DNA of 64,000 nucleotides from Moraxella haemolytica (GCF_030177935.1 NZ_CP089974.1:310001-374000), one strand, 5' to 3'. Numbered from the stretch's first letter, positions 19,681 to 28,816 are shown. The notes: generated by a model from the sequence alone, not told the origin. A program made the numbers and translations.

Positions 19681-20397
19681 TTAATCGGGTAGTCTGTTAA
19701 ATACCAAGCCTATTTCTTGATCGTAGCTGACCTTGACCGCTTTGCCAATTAGCTCGCTAGGGATATCTTCAGATAAGCAGTAAGTGCCTGCGACCGCAAC
19801 TAGGGTTGGGTTGAATTTTTGACAAAATATGTGTGCATCCTTGTCGCCTGTCGCACCTGCCACCAAGCGACCTAAACCATGACCGTAGATATGTAGATTG
19901 CTGTCGGTAATGGCTTCTCCACCTTGATTGACACCACCTAAGATGGTTAGGTCGCCACCGAAGTGATGGACGCTTTGTCCTGAGCGTATCAGCTGTTCAT
20001 GCAGATTTTGGGTGCTGATGGTCTCATCAGGTAGGTCAGGGTGGTCAGCTTTGTTGGTTGATTGTGTATTTTGCGATTTGGGTTTTTCGGTGGTGGCTAA
20101 TTGATCTAGGCGTTTACCATCAGTAGGTAAGATGGCAAGACGCAGTTTTTTTGCTTGCTTATTGAGTGCTCCATCGACCACGCCAATAGGCTGTACACCA
20201 AGTTTCCATAACAGCTCAACCAATTTATCCAAATCTAAGTCGGTATCACTGTCAATCATGACAGGAATATTCTTGGTGATTTGACTGTCTTGTAGTGTTT
20301 TGGTCAATTCTTTTTGAATATCGCCCAAGTTGTCAGTATTGATTTTGATTCGGCTAAAGGTTAGCATTTTTCCGAATAATTGAATGGCTTTACTCAT
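19681..20397 (-). CDS. minC: Septum site-determining protein MinC
   Basis: FtsZ assembly inhibitor. The N-terminal FtsZ-binding domain covers residues about 1-105. The C-terminal beta-helix domain has repeated Gly turns in DLTILGGVNQGGEAITD, LHIYGHGLGRLVAGATGD and AHIFCQKFNP. ATG 20397 (238 aa) is chosen over an upstream TTG at 20406. The gene order minC-minD-minE is standard, but the gap to minD is unusually wide and contains a hairpin. Confidence 0.95.
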   Translation of the reverse strand: MSKAIQLFGKMLTFSRIKINTDNLGDIQKELTKTLQDSQITKNIPVMIDSDTDLDLDKLVELLWKLGVQPIGVVDGALNKQAKKLRLAILPTDGKRLDQLATTEKPKSQNTQSTNKADHPDLPDETISTQNLHEQLIRSGQSVHHFGGDLTILGGVNQGGEAITDSNLHIYGHGLGRLVAGATGDKDAHIFCQKFNPTLVAVAGTYCLSEDIPSELIGKAVKVSYDQEIGLVFNRLPD

Positions 20398-20540
20398 GAT
20401 AATCAACCGTTAATTGTTTGGTTAGAATACAACAATGCTTTTATTAAAAGTAAGATTGTAGCATTTTTTTAATGGTGAAAAAACACCGCTCAGGCATTAT
20501 TTTACAGGCTGTTTGCATTGGTCATCTTTTATGAATCCCA

Positions 20541-21641
20541 TCAATGTTCTGATACGGCTGTTTTTAGTTGCACGCTGTGTTTCCATTGCTGAATTTTAAT
20601 TTGTTGCTCAAAGGCAGTGATGCTATCTTCAACAATGTTGAAAATCAGATGTTGCAAGGCGGTTCGGTCGGTGTCAATACTTGAGACGCCTTTGGCGATT
20701 TGTACCATCAGGGCATCTAGCGTCTGAGGTGAGAACAGATGAGCATTGATGGCGGTGGTAACATTTTCACCGATATGCTTGCCAATATGAGTGATTTGAT
20801 TTTCAATCAGATGTCCTGCTATCGGAATGAGTTTAAGATATTTTCGGAACTCGGGTGTGTCTATAAGAGCTCGTTCAACCGCAAGTCCAATATCACTAGA
20901 TAGCTGTTCGCCTGTTTGGTGCATAAATGCCTGTTGAAGTCTAGGGCTAAGCTCATCTCTTAACAGTTCAAGCAAGGCGGCCTCAAAGGTATCCCGATTT
21001 TTATTGATGGTGTCTTGAATGAGTTTGTCGTGTGTGTTTGAGTGTCGCAGTTGTTCACGGATATTATCAGTGGCGGTTAAGATGACACGGTCAGACAGCT
21101 CTTCAAGTACCACGCCATAATAAAATTTTCCCGAGTTAATCCAGCGTTTTGGAATGATTTGAATGCCAACATCATGCAGTCTTTTGATGATGACACCTGC
21201 ACGCAAAAGACGCAACGCACGCAACGCAGGAAAGCAACCAAGTGTCTCGTACCAATGCACAAAAGGAAAGAAAAACCAGCGATGATAAGTATGATTGACA
21301 ATCGCAAGCACCCAGCGAATAGACAGCTCAATCACCCAAAATGCAGTAAATATACCGCCGATGAGTGTCAGTTGCTCATGATGATGGTGTTGATAAGTCA
21401 TCAATAATCCTTCAAGCCCTGTCCATTTGGCAATATAACCGCTCAACGCACTCATTAAAATGTTGTCGGCAAAAATCAACAACAAATCCACCACAAGCAA
21501 CGCCAGCATGATGATGTCGTAGGCGATTTTTAGATGTCTGGGACGCTGTTGGTGCTCACCACCAAATAATGGTATGACATCTTGTGGAACTTCGTGTGGC
21601 TGTGGAATGCTCAACTCGTCTAGCTGGGGTGTTTGTCGCAT
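20541..21641 (-). CDS. Conserved membrane protein with ion-channel voltage-sensor-like N-terminal half
   Basis: Function not known. Residues about 36-170 contain four likely membrane segments (YDIIMLALLVVDLLLIFADN, LTLIGGIFTAFWVIELSIRW, WFFFPFVHWYETLG). The last carries regularly spaced Arg in ALRALRLLRAGVIIKRL, like an S4 voltage-sensor helix. No pore/selectivity filter is seen. The C-terminal 190 residues are soluble and helical, rich in charged amino acids. The lone gene is 83 bp downstream of the acyltransferase gene on the same strand. The channel-like reading is inference from one helix pattern. Confidence 0.55.
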   Translation of the reverse strand: MRQTPQLDELSIPQPHEVPQDVIPLFGGEHQQRPRHLKIAYDIIMLALLVVDLLLIFADNILMSALSGYIAKWTGLEGLLMTYQHHHHEQLTLIGGIFTAFWVIELSIRWVLAIVNHTYHRWFFFPFVHWYETLGCFPALRALRLLRAGVIIKRLHDVGIQIIPKRWINSGKFYYGVVLEELSDRVILTATDNIREQLRHSNTHDKLIQDTINKNRDTFEAALLELLRDELSPRLQQAFMHQTGEQLSSDIGLAVERALIDTPEFRKYLKLIPIAGHLIENQITHIGKHIGENVTTAINAHLFSPQTLDALMVQIAKGVSSIDTDRTALQHLIFNIVEDSITAFEQQIKIQQWKHSVQLKTAVSEH

Positions 21642-21724
21642 GGTAATCTTAGTTGGTTATTGGTGAAATGAAAGTGATCTGATGTGCACAATGATGGGCT
21701 GTCAGGCCGTATCTTAAAAGACTG

Positions 21725-22690
21725 TTAGTCAAATTCATTGAGCATAGCATCAATACGGCGGTCTTTGGCTTGCCATATCTCATCAAGCCAAGCAAACAGA
21801 TTGGCTTTGACTTCATCATTTTGGTTGTATTGTCCATCTTTTAGTGCCAAAAACAGCTCACCATCCATGTTTAGATGACGAATATCTACGCTAAGGCGAG
21901 ACAGTTTTCCTTGCCATAGGTCGCTATATTGTGGTGTGCCATCTGGGTAAACTAAGGTCATATCCAAGATGCCGTCAATTTTATCACCAAGACTACTGAT
22001 GGCAAGTGCCAATCCGCCTGCCTTAGGTCTTAATAAGTGTTTGTAGGGGGATTTTTGAGCGGTATGTTTGGCAGGGGTGAAGCGTGTACCCTCCAAATAG
22101 TTAAGTAGCACAAAGGGCTTATCAGCAAGCAGCTCACAGGCACGGCGAGCTTCGTTTAAGTCTCGGTTGGCAAGTTCGGGGTTTTTTTGGATTTGTTCTT
22201 TGGTGTGCCGTTTCATCATCGGAAAGTCAAGAAAATAAAAGGTCTGCCCAACGATGGGGATATAAATGAGCTCATGCTTAGCAAAAAATCTCGTGATGGG
22301 CAAGATGCCTTCACTAACATACTGAATAATACTTGTATCCACCCATGACTGATGGTTACAAATCAATAGGTATTTACCGTTTGGATTTAGGTCGTCAGGC
22401 ACGCTAATACGCCAGTCTTTGGCGGGCAAAACTTTATCAATGATTAGGTTGTTTGAATGAATCCAATAATTTGCCATGCCGATGACGGCTTTATCAGCGA
22501 TTTTGGATTTTTTGAGCATTTTAGCTAAACCTGCAGTATATAAAGGGATGGATAATCCAACACTGTTAGCGACAATACTGCCTGCACCGATGGCAAATGA
22601 GAGTTTTTGGGCAAGTTTTGGGGATGTGTCATATAGTTTTTGAAAAAAGGGCAAAGTACTGCGTTGTTTTTTTTGGGTGGCTGTATTCAT
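21725..22690 (-). CDS. PlsC-type lysophospholipid acyltransferase (YihG-like)
   Basis: Membrane acyltransferase (321 aa) expected to transfer an acyl chain to 1-acylglycerol-3-phosphate or a related lysolipid. Block I is CNHQSWVDTSI (HX4D catalytic pair), block II lies around ITRFFAKHELIYIPIVGQ, and block III is LEGTRFTPAKH. An N-terminal hydrophobic segment near residues 30-55 anchors it. The length and blocks resemble YihG rather than the shorter PlsC. The exact acceptor is not determinable. Confidence 0.85.
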   Translation of the reverse strand: MNTATQKKQRSTLPFFQKLYDTSPKLAQKLSFAIGAGSIVANSVGLSIPLYTAGLAKMLKKSKIADKAVIGMANYWIHSNNLIIDKVLPAKDWRISVPDDLNPNGKYLLICNHQSWVDTSIIQYVSEGILPITRFFAKHELIYIPIVGQTFYFLDFPMMKRHTKEQIQKNPELANRDLNEARRACELLADKPFVLLNYLEGTRFTPAKHTAQKSPYKHLLRPKAGGLALAISSLGDKIDGILDMTLVYPDGTPQYSDLWQGKLSRLSVDIRHLNMDGELFLALKDGQYNQNDEVKANLFAWLDEIWQAKDRRIDAMLNEFD

Positions 22691-23170
22691 AAGATTATCC
22701 GAGTTGGTATTTTGATGGCTTATCTAGAGCTTGTTTTTGAGTGTTTTTGCATTTATTATTACCGATGATGCAATAAAATATTCAAAATATGCCACCGCAA
22801 GAAAATTACATTTATTTTACCAAATTTTTATTAAAAAGATGAATAAATGTTTCTTAAATGATGCAGAAAACCGCTGTTGAAACTTTTTGATACAATATTG
22901 ATGATAATTTATCGTCATTTAATTAACAGATGATTGGTGTAGTATGGCAGGTGTTGTGAAATTTGGGTGTGATTTTATAAAATGATGAACAATGAGAGAA
23001 GGTTATGCGTAGGAAGTAGATGGCTCCATAAAAACTACACCAATAAGATACAGACTTATAACAGATAAGTAGGTTTTTTCATTCATAATACATTACAATA
23101 AGCGTCCCAATGTACATTTGGGTTCATGTGGATTGCTTTGAATTGATTTTAAGACCTTAAGGAGTCTATC
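22691..23170. other. Intergenic region between the acyltransferase and the OmpA-like lipoprotein gene
   Basis: 480 bp without a convincing reading frame on either strand. It is AT-rich and contains the start regions of two divergent genes. A small near-palindrome CCCAATGTACATTTGGG lies at 23105-23121. The ribosome-binding site TAAGGAG lies at 23158-23164. No promoter could be chosen with confidence. Confidence 0.4.
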
Positions 23171-23818
23171 ATGAACATCAAAATGAAACTATTGGCAGTA
23201 TCTGTAGCATCTAGCGTAGTCATTGCAGGTTGTGCCAGTACAGGTGTCCAAGTTAATGACAATGCCAAAAAAGCTGGTATTGGTGCATTGGCAGGTGCTT
23301 TAGGTGGCTTGGTTATCTCTAAGGCTACAGGTGGTGAAAAGACAAGTCGTGATGCTGCCATTGGTGCGGTGGTTGGTGCAGGCGTTGGTGCATATATGAG
23401 CAAGCAAGAAGTTCGCCTAAAACAGCAGACCGCAGGCACGGGCATTGGAGTTACTCGTGACCCCATGACCAATAATATTCATCTATCAATCCCAGAGGCG
23501 ATTACTTTTAATGTGGGTCGCTATGACATCAAGCCAGGATCATACAGTACTCTAAACCAAGTGGCGGCCACCCTAAATCAGTATCATCAGACCAATGTGG
23601 TTGTGAATGGTTATGCGTCTATTGAGGGTAGTCGGAATGCCAACCAAATTTTATCACAAAACCGAGCCAATGCCGTTGCGAACTATCTGACCAATCGTGG
23701 CGTAAGTGCCAGCCGCATCACTGCCATCGGTCGTGGCGTAACCACCCAGTTTGGCAATGGTTATGAGCCAAACCGCCGTGTTGAATTAACCATTATCGCC
23801 CCAAAAAGTCTCAATTAA
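23171..23818 (+). CDS. OmpA-family peptidoglycan-binding lipoprotein (YiaD-like)
   Basis: Outer-membrane lipoprotein tethering to the cell wall. The signal peptide ends at the lipobox VIAGC (Cys21). Residues about 34-77 form a glycine zipper (IGALAGALGGLVIS, AIGAVVGAGVGAYM). The C-terminal OmpA domain begins near ITFNVGRYDIKPGSYSTL and has the peptidoglycan-contact region NANQILSQNRANAVANYL and GYEPNRRVEL. At 215 aa it is like YiaD, which can modulate BamD/BamA mutants, but that role here is inference. TAAGGAG precedes the ATG. Confidence 0.9.
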   Translation: MNIKMKLLAVSVASSVVIAGCASTGVQVNDNAKKAGIGALAGALGGLVISKATGGEKTSRDAAIGAVVGAGVGAYMSKQEVRLKQQTAGTGIGVTRDPMTNNIHLSIPEAITFNVGRYDIKPGSYSTLNQVAATLNQYHQTNVVVNGYASIEGSRNANQILSQNRANAVANYLTNRGVSASRITAIGRGVTTQFGNGYEPNRRVELTIIAPKSLN

Positions 23819-23854
23819 TCAGTTTAGAGACTTTGTAATTATCATAGAATAATA

Positions 23855-23890
23855 AAAAACAGGTTGGGCAATACCAATCTGTTTTTATTT
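23855..23890 (+). terminator. Intrinsic terminator after the OmpA-like gene
   Basis: AAAAACAGGTTGG (23855-23867) pairs with CCAATCTGTTTTT (23874-23886), with one G-U pair, followed by ATTTT. Confidence 0.85.
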
Positions 23891-23984
23891 TATGTGGATT
23901 GTTTATTGTGTCTGGTATAATTGTAACTAGACTTTACCTTAAACCGACCTTTGTGGCATCCTTTTTTAATTAAGCAAAACGCAC

Positions 23985-24593
23985 ATGGATATAACCAATT
24001 TAACACTGCTGTATGCTGAGCATGGCATTCGCCTTGTCATCACCAAAAAATCGGTGAAGAACATCAATTTTCGTATTAAAGCAGGCGAGTGCTTGGTAAG
24101 CGTACCATATTTGGCAGATGAGATGGTGGTGATTAAGGCGGTGCAAGGCCGTCTAACTTGGGCATATCATGCCAGTAATAAATTAAAGCAAAGACAGGAA
24201 TCCTTACAGTCTGGTTTGATGACGCTGTGGGGTGAGACGGTTGATTGGTCTTTAGATCAAGAAGTGGTGCTGATGTTGTATCGTCAGGCATTGACCGAAA
24301 AAATCCCCACCTTGATGCAAAAATGGCAACCCATCGTTGGCAAAAGTGCCAAAGAGGTGCGTATCAAAACCATGACAACCCGATGGGGAAGCTGTAATAC
24401 TCGTGATGCTAGAATTTGGCTTTCTACTTATCTGCCGGCCTATCCTTATGAATGCACTGAATATGTCTTTGTGCATGAACTATGCCATCTGATTCATGCC
24501 AATCATGGGCAATACTTTTGGCAAGAAGTAAAAAAAGCCATGCCAGATTATGAGCGTTGGCATGGTCTTTTAAGGGGTCGTATTGATGGTTAA
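23985..24593 (+). CDS. YgjP-like zinc metallopeptidase (DUF45 / SprT-like)
   Basis: Putative zinc-dependent peptidase of unknown substrate (202 aa). The C-terminal half carries the family signature TTRWGSCN, and the metal site VHELCHLIHANHGQYFW supplies HExxH plus a third His. The N-terminal half is the strand-rich DUF45 region. It is a cytoplasmic protein without signal peptide. Convergent with oxyR, only 9 bp apart, so 3' ends probably overlap in transcription. Confidence 0.82.
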   Translation: MDITNLTLLYAEHGIRLVITKKSVKNINFRIKAGECLVSVPYLADEMVVIKAVQGRLTWAYHASNKLKQRQESLQSGLMTLWGETVDWSLDQEVVLMLYRQALTEKIPTLMQKWQPIVGKSAKEVRIKTMTTRWGSCNTRDARIWLSTYLPAYPYECTEYVFVHELCHLIHANHGQYFWQEVKKAMPDYERWHGLLRGRIDG

Positions 24594-24602
24594 ATATTGC
24601 TC

Positions 24603-25517
24603 TTACGCTTGTTGTGAGTCGCTGGCATCAGCAGACAAGGTTTTACTAAATATCTCGCTAAGCAGACGCACATCATCAACTCTGGCGTAATTGAGACGAG
24701 TAATGAATGCCAATCGGCGATGTGGACCTTTCTCGGCTAAGGGCATGCTATTAATATCATGCGTGTTAGACAGTTGGTCAAGTGCCATTTTTGGTATGAG
24801 TGTCGTACCCATGCCTGATAATGCCATCTGTATGATTGTGTTTAGGCTAGCATCAGAAAAACCTGTTCTTATCTCTGCTTTATTCATCTGACACACCGAC
24901 AGCACCTGATCGGTTAGGCAATGCCCCTCGCCCAGCAATAATAGATTGGTCTTGGATAGCTCATCGCTTGTGATGTGTTTGGCATCGATATGTTTTTTGC
25001 CTTTTGGGAAAATTGCAAAAAAGTCCTCCGCCCAAAACTCAAATACATGCAATCCTTCTATGGGATAAGGTAGGGCGATGATGGCGGTATCAATATGCCC
25101 ATAGCGTACCTGCTCGATGAGTCGTTCGGTTTGTTTTTCGGTGATGGACAGTTCAAAATCTTGATACTGTTCTTTTAAGGTGGGTAATACTTTTGGCAGT
25201 AGGTAGGGGGCGACAGTTGGGATAATGCCGATGGACATGGGGTAGGCGAGTGGCGATTGATGGCTATGAGCACGAGTTATCAAATCGTTAATCTCGCTAA
25301 AGATACGCTGTGCTCTGTCCAAAATCTCTTCGCCAATGGGTGTGATGAGTACCTGCTTGTTATTACGCTCAAAAATCTGTGTATCCAACTGTTTTTCAAG
25401 TTCGGCAATCCCTAGACTCAAGGCGGATTGAGAAATATTGCATTCTTCGGCGGCACGCTTAAAGTGTTTGTATTTGGCAACTGAAAGTGCAAATTCTAAC
25501 TGGCGTAGGGTAATCAT
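24603..25517 (-). CDS. oxyR: Peroxide-sensing LysR-type regulator OxyR
   Basis: Transcription activator switched by hydrogen peroxide through a reversible disulfide. The N-terminal winged helix-turn-helix (residues 1-60; FKRAAEECNISQSALSLGI) is typical. The redox pair is intact: Cys200 and Cys209 in GEGHCLTDQVLSVC, aligning with Cys199/Cys208 of E. coli OxyR. The length of 304 aa is normal. It is divergent from ahpC, its expected target, with 175 bp between the start codons; ahpF lies just beyond. Confidence 0.96.
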   Translation of the reverse strand: MITLRQLEFALSVAKYKHFKRAAEECNISQSALSLGIAELEKQLDTQIFERNNKQVLITPIGEEILDRAQRIFSEINDLITRAHSHQSPLAYPMSIGIIPTVAPYLLPKVLPTLKEQYQDFELSITEKQTERLIEQVRYGHIDTAIIALPYPIEGLHVFEFWAEDFFAIFPKGKKHIDAKHITSDELSKTNLLLLGEGHCLTDQVLSVCQMNKAEIRTGFSDASLNTIIQMALSGMGTTLIPKMALDQLSNTHDINSMPLAEKGPHRRLAFITRLNYARVDDVRLLSEIFSKTLSADASDSQQA

Positions 25518-25582
25518 AAAATACCTTTTTTAAATGTTAAAATGCAAAGTCTGTGCACCTAGATCATATTAAAGCAAAATAA

Positions 25583-25632
25583 AACCGTTGGCAGTTTTAA
25601 CGGTGGAAACGCTCGGCTTTTTTCGTTATAAT
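25583..25632 (+). promoter_or_regulatory. ahpC promoter with overlapping inverted repeat
   Basis: The -10 TATAAT (25627-25632) and a poor -35 TGGAAA (25604-25609) are 17 bp apart, as expected for an activator-dependent promoter. An inverted repeat ACCGTT-N9-AACGGT (25583-25604) touches the -35. No clear match to the E. coli OxyR ATAG-type consensus was recognised. Transcription would begin near 25639. Confidence 0.5.
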
Positions 25633-25692
25633 AACAAAGTAGGCAGTAAATTGCTACTGCATAATTCAACCCACAATAAAAAAGGTGAAGTT

Positions 25693-26259
25693 ATGACCGC
25701 AATCATCAATCAACATATCCCAGAATTTACTACCGAAGCATTCGTTAATGGAGAGTTCAAAACCATCTCTACTGCCGATGTTAAAGGCAAGTGGGCAATC
25801 TTCATGTTCTACCCACACGACTTTACTTTCGTATGCCCAACAGAACTAGAAGATATGGCTGATCATTATGAAGAGCTAAAAGCTCTTGGTGTGGAAGTAT
25901 ATGCTGTATCTACCGACACACATTTTGTTCATAAAGCATGGCACGACGCTTCGCCTGCGATTGGTAAAGTAAAATACCCGATGCTAGGTGATGGCACTGG
26001 TGCGATTACTCGTGGCTTTAATGTCATGATTGAAGGTCAGCACGCTGCACTTCGTGGCACTTTCTTGGTTGACCCAGAAGGATTGATTAAGGTTGCTGAG
26101 ATTCATGATTTAGGTATCGGTCGTTCTGCTAAAGACATGATTCGTAAAGTAAAAGCTGCTCAGTATGTGCGTGATAATGATGGTGATGTTTGTCCAGCGG
26201 CTTGGGAAGCAGGTCAAGAGACCTTGAAGCCTAGCCTAGACTTGGTTGGTAAAATCTAA
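25693..26259 (+). CDS. ahpC: Alkyl hydroperoxide reductase peroxiredoxin AhpC
   Basis: Typical 2-Cys peroxiredoxin that reduces peroxides. It has peroxidatic Cys48 in DFTFVCPTELEDMADHYEEL and resolving Cys167 in DVCPAAWEAG, plus the GGLG-equivalent region (DGTGAITRGFNV). The ATG at 25693 gives 188 aa, the family length, and has the ribosome-binding site AAAGGTGAAG; an in-frame start at 25588 would lie upstream of the promoter. Its reductase ahpF is 626 bp downstream, separated by an opposite-strand gene and two terminators. Confidence 0.97.
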   Translation: MTAIINQHIPEFTTEAFVNGEFKTISTADVKGKWAIFMFYPHDFTFVCPTELEDMADHYEELKALGVEVYAVSTDTHFVHKAWHDASPAIGKVKYPMLGDGTGAITRGFNVMIEGQHAALRGTFLVDPEGLIKVAEIHDLGIGRSAKDMIRKVKAAQYVRDNDGDVCPAAWEAGQETLKPSLDLVGKI

Positions 26260-26305
26260 TCTTGGGATTTAAAATCAACCAAATTGGTATCTAAGCTAGC
26301 ATAAA

Positions 26306-26341
26306 CAATAAAAATCGTCTCGTTTGGGGCGATTTTTATTG
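26306..26341 (+). terminator. Intrinsic terminator after ahpC
   Basis: A long stem CAATAAAAATCGTCTC / GGGGCGATTTTTATTG with G-U pairs closes a short T-rich loop. It lies 46 bp after the ahpC stop codon. Confidence 0.85.
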
Positions 26342-26378
26342 CTTTTATGATTTAGGTGTAACAAAGACTTAAAATAAA

Positions 26379-26403
26379 AAGCCCAAGTCTTACAACTTGG
26401 GCT
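26379..26403 (-). terminator. Terminator of the DUF465 gene
   Basis: AAGCCCAAGT (26379-26388) pairs with ACTTGGGCTT (26394-26403). Read on the minus strand it is followed by a T run (from AAAATAAAAA on the plus strand). Confidence 0.85.
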
Positions 26404-26434
26404 TGTAGCATAAGCAGTGATGGTTAATGACCAA

Positions 26435-26656
26435 TCATGCTTTGGTTTGTAGGTATTTATATAGCTCGTCTTTGAGTCCAAGTTTTTTACGCTTGAGACC
26501 TTCAATCTCTTCAGCACGGCTAGCAGCTGCCACAGGGTCATTTTCTAGATTGGTGATTTCTTCGTCTAAATTATTGTGTTCATCAAAAAGCTTGATAAAA
26601 TGCAGGTCATTTTCAGTTTTTAATTTGGTAATAAGTTCTCGGTATTCTGGGAACAT
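26435..26656 (-). CDS. DUF465 / YdcH-family small protein
   Basis: 73-residue helical protein of unknown function. It starts MFPEYRELITKLK, has a heptad-like charged middle (HFIKLFDEHNNLDEEI) and ends LKRKKLGLKDELYKYL, the standard YdcH/DUF465 pattern of a short antiparallel coiled coil. The start is ATG 26656 because the AAGGAG ribosome-binding site lies seven bases upstream of it; the earlier in-frame ATG at 26677 would put that site inside the gene. It lies between ahpC and ahpF on the opposite strand. Confidence 0.88.
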   Translation of the reverse strand: MFPEYRELITKLKTENDLHFIKLFDEHNNLDEEITNLENDPVAAASRAEEIEGLKRKKLGLKDELYKYLQTKA

Positions 26657-26806
26657 GACATTCTCCTTGGGTTTCATTGGTTTTTTACACCCTATTTTTT
26701 GGGGTGTAAAAGTATCTTATCAAAATTACCCTGCTTTAGCAAGGGTTAAAAAGTGCATAAAATGGGCGGTATGGACACTTGAAAAATAGGTGTTTAAAAA
26801 TCCAAA

Positions 26807-26835
26807 TTTACATTTTGGGCGGATAACCTTATAAT
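26807..26835 (+). promoter_or_regulatory. ahpF promoter
   Basis: TTTACA (26807-26812), 17-bp spacer, TATAAT (26830-26835). The ATG of ahpF is 50 bp downstream. ahpF therefore need not depend on read-through from ahpC. Confidence 0.65.
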
Positions 26836-26885
26836 GTGATGATACTGCTTTTTTATCAATATAAATTCAATTTTAGGTAAATACC

Positions 26886-28442
26886 ATGTTAGATAAATCA
26901 TTACTTGATGCTGTTACTACATATAGTGCTAATATGAGTCGCCCAATCCAGATGGTCATTGGTCAAGGTGAACACGCTAAGCGTGCTGAACTGATTCATT
27001 TTCTTGAGCAGATTGCTAATTGCTCGGATAAAATCGGTTTTGATAAATCGGTTGTGGATATTGATTTGTCGCCCATGAGCTTTAAAATCACCACAGAAAA
27101 TAAAGATACAGGCATCGTATTTAGTGGCATACCAGGAGGTCATGAATTTACTTCATTGATTTTGGCAATTCTGCAGGCGGGTGGGCATACGCTAAAATTG
27201 GATGAGAGTATTCAGGATTTGGTCAAGCGTATTCAACAGCCACTAAAATTCCAGACCTTTGTTTCTTTGTCTTGCCATAATTGTCCTGATGTGGTACAAG
27301 CCCTAAATCAGTTTGCTCTGCTTAATCCTAGCATTGACAATGAAATGATTGATGGCGGTGTTTTCTCAGAGCTTGTGGCAGATAATAACATTCAGGGTGT
27401 GCCTGCAGTCTTTTTAAATGGTAAGCCGTTTTTAAATGGTAAGGTAGATACCGCACGCATCATTGATAAATTACAAGCTGAGTATCCAGACCTATTGGCG
27501 AAGGGTGTGACAGAACAGCTTGAAACTCAAGATGTTACTGTCATTGGTGGTGGACCTGCAGGTTCGGCTGCTGCCATCTATACCGCTCGTAAAGGTCTTA
27601 AAGTAGCGTTGGTTGCTGACCGTATTGGTGGGCAAGTCAAAGATACCCAAGACATTGAAAACCTAATTTCTATACCACTGACCAATGGTAATACTTTGGC
27701 GGCAAATCTTTCAACCCATATCAAAGAATATGACATCACTGTCAAAGAGCATGTGAGTGTATCTGCCATTGAAGAGGTTGAAGAGGGTTATCAAGTAACA
27801 CTAAATACAGGCATGAGCTGGATTTCACGCACGCTAATCATTGCCACAGGAGCGAAATGGCGTAAACTTGGTGTGGCTGGCGAAGATGAAAATATTGGTA
27901 ATGGTGTGGCGTATTGTCCGCATTGTGATGGTCCATTCTTTAAAGGCAAGCCGGTTGCGGTCATCGGTGGCGGTAACTCTGGTGTGGAAGCAGCACTGGA
28001 CTTGGCGGGCATTGTTAAGCATGTTACGGTGTTAGAATTTGGCGACAAATTGCGTGCTGACCAAGTGCTGATTGACAAGGCTAAAGCTCGTGATAACATC
28101 ACTATTATCAAAAATGCTGCCACACAGCAAATTACTGCTAATGGTGGCAAAGTGGACGGCTTGATTTACCAAGACCGAGTGTCTGGTGAAAATGTAACAT
28201 TGCCTTTGAATGCGGTATTTGTACAAATTGGGCTGGTGCCAAGTTCTGAGATGGTGAAAGATTTGGTTAATATTACACCGCAAGGTGAGATTGAAATTGA
28301 TGCCAAATGCCGTACCAATAAAGCAGGTATCTTTGCCTGTGGCGATGTTACCACTGTGCCGTATAAGCAAATTAATATTGCAATGGGTGAAGGTTCAAAA
28401 GCAGGTTTGTCTGCCTTTGAATATCTAATGATGAATTCTTGA
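26886..28442 (+). CDS. ahpF: Alkyl hydroperoxide reductase subunit F
   Basis: Flavoprotein disulfide reductase that regenerates AhpC with NADH. The N-terminal tandem thioredoxin-fold domain has the redox pair Cys130-His-Asn-Cys133. The FAD motif is [14 protein letters not shown] (from about residue 217). The catalytic disulfide is Cys344-Pro-His-Cys347, and the second dinucleotide motif is [14 protein letters not shown]. The C-terminal FAD motif is [15 protein letters not shown]. The length of 518 aa is normal. It has its own promoter and terminator. Confidence 0.97.
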   Translation: MLDKSLLDAVTTYSANMSRPIQMVIGQGEHAKRAELIHFLEQIANCSDKIGFDKSVVDIDLSPMSFKITTENKDTGIVFSGIPGGHEFTSLILAILQAGGHTLKLDESIQDLVKRIQQPLKFQTFVSLSCHNCPDVVQALNQFALLNPSIDNEMIDGGVFSELVADNNIQGVPAVFLNGKPFLNGKVDTARIIDKLQAEYPDLLAKGVTEQLETQDVTVIGGGPAGSAAAIYTARKGLKVALVADRIGGQVKDTQDIENLISIPLTNGNTLAANLSTHIKEYDITVKEHVSVSAIEEVEEGYQVTLNTGMSWISRTLIIATGAKWRKLGVAGEDENIGNGVAYCPHCDGPFFKGKPVAVIGGGNSGVEAALDLAGIVKHVTVLEFGDKLRADQVLIDKAKARDNITIIKNAATQQITANGGKVDGLIYQDRVSGENVTLPLNAVFVQIGLVPSSEMVKDLVNITPQGEIEIDAKCRTNKAGIFACGDVTTVPYKQINIAMGEGSKAGLSAFEYLMMNS

Positions 28443-28456
28443 TTGATAATAAAATC

Positions 28457-28485
28457 AAAACACGCTCATAATGGGCGTGTTTTTC
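28457..28485 (+). terminator. Intrinsic terminator after ahpF
   Basis: AAAACACGCTCAT pairs with ATGGGCGTGTTTT (one G-U pair), followed by T residues, 15 bp after the ahpF stop codon. Confidence 0.9.
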
Positions 28486-28496
28486 TGGGGGTTTTT

Positions 28497-28706
28497 ATAT
28501 ACCAACCGAAACCCAATATACTACAATACCAACCTAGCAGTAAATCATAAAAGACCACCAATGACATACTCACCCAACTTAAGCTTCATTAAGTGGTTTT
28601 GAGGTCAGATTGAGGGATTCGGCAAGATTGGATATTGGATTGCCTTAACAAGTTGTTCTTTTATTTTATGTGGATTTGTGGTGGTTTTTTGGGTTCGGTT
28701 GATATA
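28497..28706. repeat. MITE-like segment with terminal inverted repeats
   Basis: The left end ATACCAACCGAAACCCAA (28499-28516) and the right end TTGGGTTCGGTTGATAT (28689-28705) are imperfect inverted repeats differing by two small gaps. Both ends are flanked by TA steps. The 210-bp segment has no open frame of note and a small inner inverted repeat (ACTTAAGCTTCATTAAGT). This layout is that of a miniature inverted-repeat element, but only one copy is seen in the window. Confidence 0.45.
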
Positions 28707-28766
28707 AAGTAATAGGGAAGTCTTTTTTATTTGTTGTAGTTAGATTGTATATTTAAGTATCAAAAA

Positions 28767-28796
28767 CACCCCAAAGCCCTATAAAATTTTGGGGTG
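28767..28796 (-). terminator. Terminator of the permease gene
   Basis: CACCCCAAA (28767-28775) pairs with TTTGGGGTG (28788-28796). On the minus strand it is followed by TTTTTG. It lies 20 bp past the permease stop codon. Confidence 0.8.
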
Positions 28797-28816
28797 CGGT
28801 TTGGTTTGATTGGGCA

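Noticed and set aside
25588-25692. Longer N-terminus of AhpC
   Set aside because: These codons overlap the promoter, and the canonical AhpC start with ribosome-binding site is at 25693.
25518-25692. Specific OxyR-binding site
   Set aside because: No match to the ATAG-type repeated consensus could be recognised with confidence; only an unrelated inverted repeat was noted.
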